A program made the position numbers and the translations under genes. The notes below the pieces were generated by a model, which worked only from the letters and a program-made list of their open reading frames with translations, was not told the DNA's origin and did no database searches. Shown here piece by piece: positions 57,398-64,000 of a DNA stretch of 64,000 nucleotides (within the stretch, counting starts at the first letter, position 1; each line of letters begins with the position of its first letter). The stretch comes from Planctomycetota bacterium (lineage in GTDB: Bacteria > Planctomycetota > Planctomycetia > Gemmatales > Gemmataceae), in the NCBI GenBank assembly GCA_021781415.1, contig JAJXWW010000025.1, forward strand, positions 57,646 to 121,645. Direction: 5' to 3'.

Positions 57398-57835
57398 TCA
57401 GGGAGACGTTCCTCGACTCGGCTCCGGACGATCCACCGTCAAGATTGGAATCACATTCTCTTTTGCCGCAATCGCGATCGTCTCCTTCATCTCAATCGGT
57501 GGAACGATTTGATGGTCGTCCGATTGGGGCGGAAGGATGGTCACTCGATATATCCCTTCTTGGGCACCTTCCTTGTTGCGATTTCCCTTGAGTGTCCGCA
57601 GAGCGAAATGGCCCCGGTCGTCGGTTTCGCCCACGGTGGTCGTTCCGTCGTCCTTCTCGGCCTGAAACTGAACGACACCTCCAGACATGGGTTTTCCGTC
57701 TTGGTAGACAACCTTTCCGGAGGCGGGATACGTCGGGGGCATCTCCGACGTTTGATTGCAGCCGAAAGAGATCATGGCAAAGAGGGGCGAGATGGCGATG
57801 CTCGCCATGCCATTTTTGAATACAAATCGTTTCAT
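57398..57835 (-). CDS. Putative lipoprotein with carboxypeptidase-regulatory-like fold
   Basis: MKRFVFKNGMASIAISPLFAMISFGCNQTSEMPPTYPASGKVVYQDGKPMSGGVVQFQ. Confidence 0.8.
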   Translation of the reverse strand: MKRFVFKNGMASIAISPLFAMISFGCNQTSEMPPTYPASGKVVYQDGKPMSGGVVQFQAEKDDGTTTVGETDDRGHFALRTLKGNRNKEGAQEGIYRVTILPPQSDDHQIVPPIEMKETIAIAAKENVIPILTVDRPEPSRGTSP

Positions 57836-57846
57836 CGTTGGTCGTC

Positions 57847-58773
57847 TCACCAATCGCTCGGCAGCGGGAGTCCGTCGCGCGGATCGCACGCCAAGGCCCA
57901 GGTTGTCGCACTGATTCCATTGGCCACAAAGTGTACGCTGCCATCGCCCAGAGCCACTTGAATGCCTCCGGTGTGCGCGGCTTGCGCTCGGCTGTTGTCG
58001 CAGCCGGTCAACCAATTCGGTTGCGTCTGAAACAGCGAACAGGGGATGTAGCCTCGACCGGCGGTCTTGTAGATGCCCTGGGTGCAGAAAGCGGCGCGCC
58101 ATACGCTGTTGGAATCGGCCCACAAGCTGCCAAACGTGCTGCCGGCGTTGACGTTGCCGCTGATGCCACAGGTAGCGTATTTCTCGGCAAAAAAGATGGT
58201 ATTGGACAAACCGTCGGGAAAGGAGGCGGGCAATCGGTTTGAGCCTTGCACGCCCCAATAGTCGTTGCCGGCCGTGGGATTGCCGAAGACGAAGTGATTG
58301 GCCGGATAGTTGCCCGCTCCCCAATTGCGCGCGCCGCCGTTGGCCGTCGTGTTCTTGCCGTTGGCCTGCGAAGGATCGGACGGACACAGATAAGTTTTGA
58401 TGGCTTCGTAATACCGCCCGCCGGCATAGCCACCCGGCCACGACGCGCGAAAGATGTTCTGTTGCTCGATGTACGGTTGCAGCCAGGTGAACACGCTGTA
58501 GTTGTAGCCGCGATACGGCCCGTTGATGCCGATGTTGGTGATCGCGCTGGGAGCGCAGAGGGGAGGCAGCACTTGATAGGTGTCGTTGATGTTTTGCGTT
58601 GCCAAAGCCAGCTGCTTCAGATTGTTGCCGCATTGCATCCGCGCCGCCGCCTCGCGCACTTTCTGCACAGCCGGCAGCAACAAGCCGATTAAAATGGCGA
58701 TAATGGCAATCACGACCAACAACTCGATGAGCGTGAAACCGCTCCGGGTGATCGTGCGATGATCTCGAAGCAT
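57847..58773 (-). CDS. DUF1559 domain protein with type IV pilin-like N-terminus
   Basis: [48 protein letters not shown]. Confidence 0.95.
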   Translation of the reverse strand: MLRDHRTITRSGFTLIELLVVIAIIAILIGLLLPAVQKVREAAARMQCGNNLKQLALATQNINDTYQVLPPLCAPSAITNIGINGPYRGYNYSVFTWLQPYIEQQNIFRASWPGGYAGGRYYEAIKTYLCPSDPSQANGKNTTANGGARNWGAGNYPANHFVFGNPTAGNDYWGVQGSNRLPASFPDGLSNTIFFAEKYATCGISGNVNAGSTFGSLWADSNSVWRAAFCTQGIYKTAGRGYIPCSLFQTQPNWLTGCDNSRAQAAHTGGIQVALGDGSVHFVANGISATTWALACDPRDGLPLPSDW

Positions 58774-59036
58774 GAGAACTCCTCGACCCGCGAATGAGGA
58801 AAGCATTCCGCCTTCCGAAATAGGGTAAATACAACTCGATAAAGGAGAGGAAGCGCGACGAACGAGGGCCGTTGGCGAATCTCCCTCGGCTTTCACGATT
58901 GCGTCGCCAAAGATTAAAATTACCAGCGACGTTTCGACAATGCAACGATTTTTTTGTTGCGACGGGATGTCCGGCGCTTACAATCTAATCATCGCCGAAG
59001 AACGACTCGTTGAAGCGATGCTTTCCGAGACATACC

Positions 59037-59633
59037 ATGCCTGCGATTTCGCATGTCGCCTCTGGACCTTGGGAGAAGAACCTCGCGGCGCTCGATCGCG
59101 TTTCGGAACGACTGCATCGGCTCACCGGCGCGCTGGAGCAAGCGGGCATCCCCTATGCTCTGGTCGGAGACCAAGCTGTGGCATTGTGGGTTGCCTCCCG
59201 CGACCCTGCCGCTGTGCGCACCACGAAGGACGTTGACATCCTCTTGAACCGCGACGACCTTTCTCGCGCCCGCGGCGCGGCTCGATCCGTCGGAATGGAG
59301 TATTGCGAAGTGGTCGGCGTCGGGATGTTCCTCGAACGCGACGATCCCAATCCGCGCCAAGGCGTGCATCTCATCTGGGCCGGCGAGAAGGTTCGCCCCG
59401 AATACATTTGTACCGCTCCGACACTCGACGAACGGTTGCGTCTGGAACCTGGGCTGCACGTTGTATCTCTGCTAGGGCTGGTGGCGATGAAACTGTTGGC
59501 CAACCGCGATCAGGATCGGGTGCATCTCCGTGATCTCATCGACGTGAATCTGATCGAACGCGACTTACTTACCAAACTGCCTTCCGAATTAGCGGAACGT
59601 CTCGATGCTCTACTAACGGAATCTGGCCGCTGA
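59037..59633 (+). CDS. Nucleotidyltransferase-fold protein (AbiEii-like/MNT-like)
   Basis: GIPYALVGDQAVALWVASRDPAAVRTTKDVDILLNRDDL; LVAMKLLANRDQDRVHLRDLIDVNLI; start may be 59010. Confidence 0.7.
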   Translation: MPAISHVASGPWEKNLAALDRVSERLHRLTGALEQAGIPYALVGDQAVALWVASRDPAAVRTTKDVDILLNRDDLSRARGAARSVGMEYCEVVGVGMFLERDDPNPRQGVHLIWAGEKVRPEYICTAPTLDERLRLEPGLHVVSLLGLVAMKLLANRDQDRVHLRDLIDVNLIERDLLTKLPSELAERLDALLTESGR

Positions 59634-59647
59634 AAGGAACCGATCCC

Positions 59648-60511
59648 ATGCAACGTCAACCGACTCTCGATCGTCGCCGCGTTCTCGCCGCCACCGGCGC
59701 TGGGCTTGTCGGCGTTTTGGCCGCCCCCCATGTCTCCGGCGACGACAAGCCGCAAACCAAAGGCCGCGTTAAACAATCCCTGTGCCGTTGGTGCTACGGC
59801 GGCATCAAACTCGAAAAACTTGCCGAAGAGGCCAAGAAACTCGGTTATCGTTCCATCGAGTTGTTGACCATCGACGAATACAAGCAGGTCAAACCGTTCG
59901 GCCTGACGTGCGCGATGTTGGGCCGCGTGTCCATCGTCGATGGCCTCAATCGTAAAGAGTTTCACGAGAAGATCGAGAAGGAGCTGCGCAAGAATATCGA
60001 CTTCGCCGCCGCGGAGGGGCTGCCCAACGTCATCTGCATGGCCGGCAATCGCCGCGGCATGGACGACGACGAAGGCATGAAAAACTGCGTCCTCGGCTTG
60101 AAGCGATTCATCGGCTACGCGGAAGAGAAAAAGGTTACCGTGTGCATGGAGGGACTGAACAGCAAGGTCGATCACAAGGATTATATGTACGACCGCACAA
60201 AATGGGGCGTCGATCTGTGCAAGAAGCTCGGCTCACCCCGTTTCAAATTGCTGTATGACATCTACCACATGCAAATCATGGAGGGCGACGTCATCCGTAC
60301 GCTCCGCGACAACAAGGAATACCTCGGCCATTTCCACACGGGAGGCAACCCCGGCCGCCATGAGATCGACGAAACACAAGAGCTGAATTATCCGGCAATT
60401 GTGCGCGCCCTCATCGAGACGGGCTATCAGGGCTATCTCGGTCAAGAGTTCATCCCCAAACGCGATCCGTTACAATCGCTGGCTCAGGGCTTCCGCATTT
60501 GCGATGTATGA
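59648..60511 (+). CDS. Sugar phosphate isomerase/epimerase (hydroxypyruvate isomerase-like), TAT-like signal
   Basis: DRRRVLAATGAGLVGVLAAPHVSG; VCMEGLNSKVDHKDYMYDRTKWGVDLCKKLGSPRFKLLYDIYHMQIMEGD. Confidence 0.88.
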   Translation: MQRQPTLDRRRVLAATGAGLVGVLAAPHVSGDDKPQTKGRVKQSLCRWCYGGIKLEKLAEEAKKLGYRSIELLTIDEYKQVKPFGLTCAMLGRVSIVDGLNRKEFHEKIEKELRKNIDFAAAEGLPNVICMAGNRRGMDDDEGMKNCVLGLKRFIGYAEEKKVTVCMEGLNSKVDHKDYMYDRTKWGVDLCKKLGSPRFKLLYDIYHMQIMEGDVIRTLRDNKEYLGHFHTGGNPGRHEIDETQELNYPAIVRALIETGYQGYLGQEFIPKRDPLQSLAQGFRICDV

Positions 60512-60568
60512 GGGGCGAACCACTCCATGCTAAAGTGATTTTGCAACTCTTTTACTTTGGAATTTGAA

Positions 60569-61681
60569 ATGTCCGCGAGAAATCGTTTGCGACGACAAGA
60601 GCGAACCGCACTTCCGGTAGCCCCGCCCAAAAATCGCCTGTGGAGCTTATGGATTGTGGCCGGCGCGGTTGCGGCTTCGGTCGGAGTCGCTTTAGCGGTC
60701 TACGTTTTACCGCGCGATCGACCGCCGACGGGTATGGTCTGGATACCTCCCGGCGAATTTTGGATGGGCAGCGAGGATGCCATGTATGAGAACGAATGGC
60801 CGGCCCAGCGCGTCAGACTCGACGGTTTCTGGATGGATGCTCACGAAGTCACCAACGCCGAGTTCCGCAAGTTCGTCGAGGCCACCGGCTACGTCACCGT
60901 GGCGGAGAAAGCCCCCGATTGGGAGGAGATGAAAAAGACGCTGCCGCCGGACACACCGAAACCTCCGGACGAGAAACTGGTTCCAAGTGCCTTGGTCTTC
61001 GTTTCTCCCAAGAAACCCGTACCGCTGAACAACCCGGCGCTGTGGTGGCCCGTCACTCCGGGAGCCGACTGGAAGCATCCGGAGGGGCCGGAGTCGAATC
61101 TCGACGGCCGCGACGATCACCCGGTCGTTCATGTGGCGTGGGAAGACGCGGTCGGCTATGCCGAATGGGCGGGCAAACGCCTGCCGACCGAGGCGGAGTG
61201 GGAATATGCGGCGCGCGGCGGACTCGATCGCAAACGGTTCTGTTGGGGCGACGAACCTCCCACCGACACCGACGGACGCCTCGCCAACATCTGGCAAGGC
61301 GACTTCCCCGTTCATAACACGAGGATCGACGGCTACGAGCGGACGGCCCCCGTCGGGAGTTATCCGCCCAACGGCTACGGTCTATTCGATATGGCCGGCA
61401 ACGTCTGGGAGTGGTGCGCCGACTGGTATCGAGCCGACGAATATGTCCGCCGCGCGAGACCCGGGGTTCTCCACAACCCTAAAGGACCGGACGATTTCTG
61501 GGATCCAGCCGAGCCGCTCGTACCCAAGCGCGTCACGCGCGGCGGCTCGTTTCTGTGCCACGTCATCTACTGCGAGAGTTATCGTCCCGCCGCCCGACGC
61601 GGCACGGCCATCGACAACGGCATGTCTCACCTCGGCTTCCGCTGCGCTGCTTCCTCCGGCGAGGAACGCAAGCTCCGATAG
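60569..61681 (+). CDS. Formylglycine-generating enzyme (SUMF1)-family protein with TM anchor
   Basis: GMVWIPPGEFWMGSEDA; DGFWMDAHEVTNAEFRKFVEATGYVT; RLPTEAEWEYAARGG; NVWEWCADWY; RVTRGGSFLCH. Confidence 0.93.
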   Translation: MSARNRLRRQERTALPVAPPKNRLWSLWIVAGAVAASVGVALAVYVLPRDRPPTGMVWIPPGEFWMGSEDAMYENEWPAQRVRLDGFWMDAHEVTNAEFRKFVEATGYVTVAEKAPDWEEMKKTLPPDTPKPPDEKLVPSALVFVSPKKPVPLNNPALWWPVTPGADWKHPEGPESNLDGRDDHPVVHVAWEDAVGYAEWAGKRLPTEAEWEYAARGGLDRKRFCWGDEPPTDTDGRLANIWQGDFPVHNTRIDGYERTAPVGSYPPNGYGLFDMAGNVWEWCADWYRADEYVRRARPGVLHNPKGPDDFWDPAEPLVPKRVTRGGSFLCHVIYCESYRPAARRGTAIDNGMSHLGFRCAASSGEERKLR

Positions 61682-61763
61682 ACGAGTCGCCGCCGATGTT
61701 GGCGAAGCGAGCGTTGGCATGTTATAACGGCAGAGGGGAGAATGATCGGGAGAACCTTCCATA

Positions 61764-63026
61764 ATGTCCATCGGCAGCGAATCGGTCGAAACGGTCTTGA
61801 TCGTGGACGACGAGGAGGCCGTGCGCCGCACCTTCGGCGAATGGCTCGAAAGCGCCGACCTCGGCTGTGACGTTGTCATGGCCAAGGACGCGGAATCGGC
61901 CCTCAAGCACGCCAATCATCGTACCATCGATCTTGCTATTCTCGATTGGAACCTCGGCGCGGGCAACGATGGCTTGCACCTGCTCGAAGACCTAACCCTT
62001 TTCCATCCGGACGTGTCGGCCATTATGATAACCGGCTTCGCCCATCAGGCCACGCCGTTACAGGCCATGCGCATGGGCGTCCGCGATTATCTCGATAAGA
62101 ACCAGGATCTGGACCGCTCGACGTTTCTCAAAGCCGTGCGCCGACAGTTGGACCGCATTCGACCGGCGCGGCGCGCCAGACGGTTGCACCGGGAGTTAAT
62201 AGCGTTCCGCTCGGCAGTGGAGAAGGTTTTGCCGTTGGTTCAGTCTGCCGCCGCCCTGCACGAACCTCTGCCATTGCCCGCCGCCGTGGGGAATCTCATT
62301 CGTTTTCTGACCCGCGCGACGGGTGCCTCGGACGGCGTCCTACTGGTTCGGGACTACGATGCCCAACGCCGCCCGTCCGAAATGTACCGAGCCTACGACG
62401 GTAATGGCTGTCGTGTCGACGCGCCGCTGGTTCCGTTCGCGCGTTCGTTGGCCGGTAGCGTCGTAAGTATGCAAAAACCATCTGTAATGGTAGATTTGGA
62501 TCGAGTCGCCGACACCGGCAATCTCGAATTGCAACCGTTCGAGCATGGCCGCCTTTCGCTGTTGGCCGCGCCGATGAACGTGGTACCGGGCGTACAAGCA
62601 GTCCTCGAGTTGTTCGACAAACAGTCGGCTGAGAGTTCGTCCTCCTTTCGTGAAGAGGACCGTCGCCTCGTTGCCGCCGCCGCCGACTTTGCCGAAGATC
62701 TCTTGCGACAAGCGTTGGCCGAGCGCCAGATGCACCGCGTCCTCTTTGACGCCATCGAAGCTGCCTTGGGGGCCAGCGCGTCGATGGCGGAGTCGCTCGA
62801 AGGGACGATGCCTCGACCCGACGAACCGCCTCCCGCCGCCGTTTTGCAGCGATTGCGCCAGGGACTCGACGACGACGCCGTCAAAGCCGAGATGACGCTG
62901 CGCCTGGCCGAGTCCATTCGCGTACTGGCTCTGCGCCACGGTTCGCCTGCCGTGCAACACTGCATCGGATTGGTGGATAATCTGCGTCAACTGCTCGACG
63001 AACTGACCGGGGAGACGCGGTCGTGA
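61764..63026 (+). CDS. Response regulator receiver domain plus GAF-like domain
   Basis: VLIVDDEEAVRRTFGEWL...LAILDWNLGAGNDGLHLLEDL...MITGF...DYLDKNQ; C-terminal GAF-like FLTRATGASDGVLLVRDYD. Confidence 0.88.
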   Translation: MSIGSESVETVLIVDDEEAVRRTFGEWLESADLGCDVVMAKDAESALKHANHRTIDLAILDWNLGAGNDGLHLLEDLTLFHPDVSAIMITGFAHQATPLQAMRMGVRDYLDKNQDLDRSTFLKAVRRQLDRIRPARRARRLHRELIAFRSAVEKVLPLVQSAAALHEPLPLPAAVGNLIRFLTRATGASDGVLLVRDYDAQRRPSEMYRAYDGNGCRVDAPLVPFARSLAGSVVSMQKPSVMVDLDRVADTGNLELQPFEHGRLSLLAAPMNVVPGVQAVLELFDKQSAESSSSFREEDRRLVAAAADFAEDLLRQALAERQMHRVLFDAIEAALGASASMAESLEGTMPRPDEPPPAAVLQRLRQGLDDDAVKAEMTLRLAESIRVLALRHGSPAVQHCIGLVDNLRQLLDELTGETRS

Positions 63027-63847
63027 GCGCGCCGCCACCAGACAACCCGTTCGACGATCTGTTTTCTCTTCTTCAGTCGGAACGATTGCTGCGCCATCCG
63101 CGCGCTACTGGCGAAGGCGTTTCCGTCTGCATCCTCGACAGCGGTATCGAGCGCGCCACGCTGGAAGAGAAATTTCAGCGGCTCGGTCAGACGATTCTGC
63201 CCATCGAAGGCGGCGTCTTCACCGCCGAGCGCATCGAACCGCTGCCCTACGAAGGCCATCAAAGTACGCCGCACGGCACCACCGTTGCCGACATCCTCTT
63301 GACGCTGGCACCGCGCATCCGCCTCTATTCCGCCGATGTGTTCGGGCCGCGTGGGACGTGCGAAGTCGAGGTACTCATCCGCGCTCTTCGCTGGGCCACG
63401 AACGTCTGGCAATGCAAAGTCATCAATCTGTCGCTCGGCGTGCCGGAGCCGAGATTGCAGCCAATCCAGCGCCGCCACCAGCTGCTTCGCGCCGTCGAGG
63501 AAGCCTACTACAAAGATGTCCTACTCGTCGCCGCCGCCGACAACGAGCATCCGTTGACGCGCAGCTATCCTGCCGCCTTCGCCCCGTCGCTGCTGTCGGT
63601 GGACAAAGGCGGGTTCGACGATCCACTCGCTTTCGCTTATCGACTGAACGAATCGGTCGAGTTTCAGGCGCGCGGCGTGGGCTATCTCGGCCCGTTTGCC
63701 TCGGAGCCGGCCACCAGCTGGGCCGCCCCCCACTTGGCGGGCATCGTCGCGCGGCTCCTCTCGCTGCGACCGAACATGAAATTATTCGAGATAAAAGCGA
63801 TGCTTTATTGGATTTATCAATCGTTGGAAAGAAGGGGAGCGCCTTGA
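63023..63847 (+). CDS. S8 subtilisin-like serine protease, no signal peptide
   Basis: GVSVCILDSGIE (Asp), TPHGTTVADIL (His), ATSWAAPHLAGIVARLLSLRP (Ser); GTG start overlapping the response regulator stop. Confidence 0.85.
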   Translation: MSAPPPDNPFDDLFSLLQSERLLRHPRATGEGVSVCILDSGIERATLEEKFQRLGQTILPIEGGVFTAERIEPLPYEGHQSTPHGTTVADILLTLAPRIRLYSADVFGPRGTCEVEVLIRALRWATNVWQCKVINLSLGVPEPRLQPIQRRHQLLRAVEEAYYKDVLLVAAADNEHPLTRSYPAAFAPSLLSVDKGGFDDPLAFAYRLNESVEFQARGVGYLGPFASEPATSWAAPHLAGIVARLLSLRPNMKLFEIKAMLYWIYQSLERRGAP

Positions 63848-64000
63848 CCCCTTGCTGCCCGTTGCGGGCGACCAAAACGAGACGAAGGCTGCTACGAGCC
63901 GCCGTTCTGAACGTGTAAAGTGTACTCCCATAGACCGAGTGCATCGCGTTGTCGCTCCATGCGAAAAGATCGACCGAAAACACGAGAGCGCTGCCAACCG

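Noticed and set aside
1-64000. tRNA or rRNA genes
   Set aside because: Scanned for T-loop-like GGTTCGAATC motifs and rRNA-like blocks by eye; nothing convincing, but a tRNAscan/Infernal run would be decisive

Overview
High-GC bacterial chromosomal window. Gene content (expanded DUF1559 pilin-like protein, paired EF-P genes, WD40/FHA/DUF4912 proteins, TAT-tagged Gfo/Idh and sugar isomerase) suggests a planctomycete, probably Gemmataceae-like; this is inference and no rRNA was seen. About 56 protein-coding genes are supported. No convincing tRNA, rRNA, CRISPR array or prophage was found. The main candidate for an unusual system is a minus-strand cluster at ~1.2-6.3 kb: VWA (intact MIDAS), PP2C-like phosphatase and a membrane-spanning kinase. 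It resembles the TerY-P / YegL-YegK-YegI triads, but the kinase is fused to an extracytoplasmic alpha/beta-hydrolase-like domain that has lost its nucleophile serine. A SNF2 helicase lies upstream, separated by a decayed IS5-like transposase. Other leads: tandem EF-P paralogs with Asn at the usual Lys/Arg tip position; an ATP-cone/NrdD-like protein with no visible glycyl-radical motif; a translationally coupled response regulator-GAF / cytoplasmic subtilase pair; a possible orphan sRNA or attenuator with a good -35/-10 and an intrinsic terminator at ~49.63-49.79 kb; and several families of intergenic palindromes, two of which supply the 3' ends of genes.
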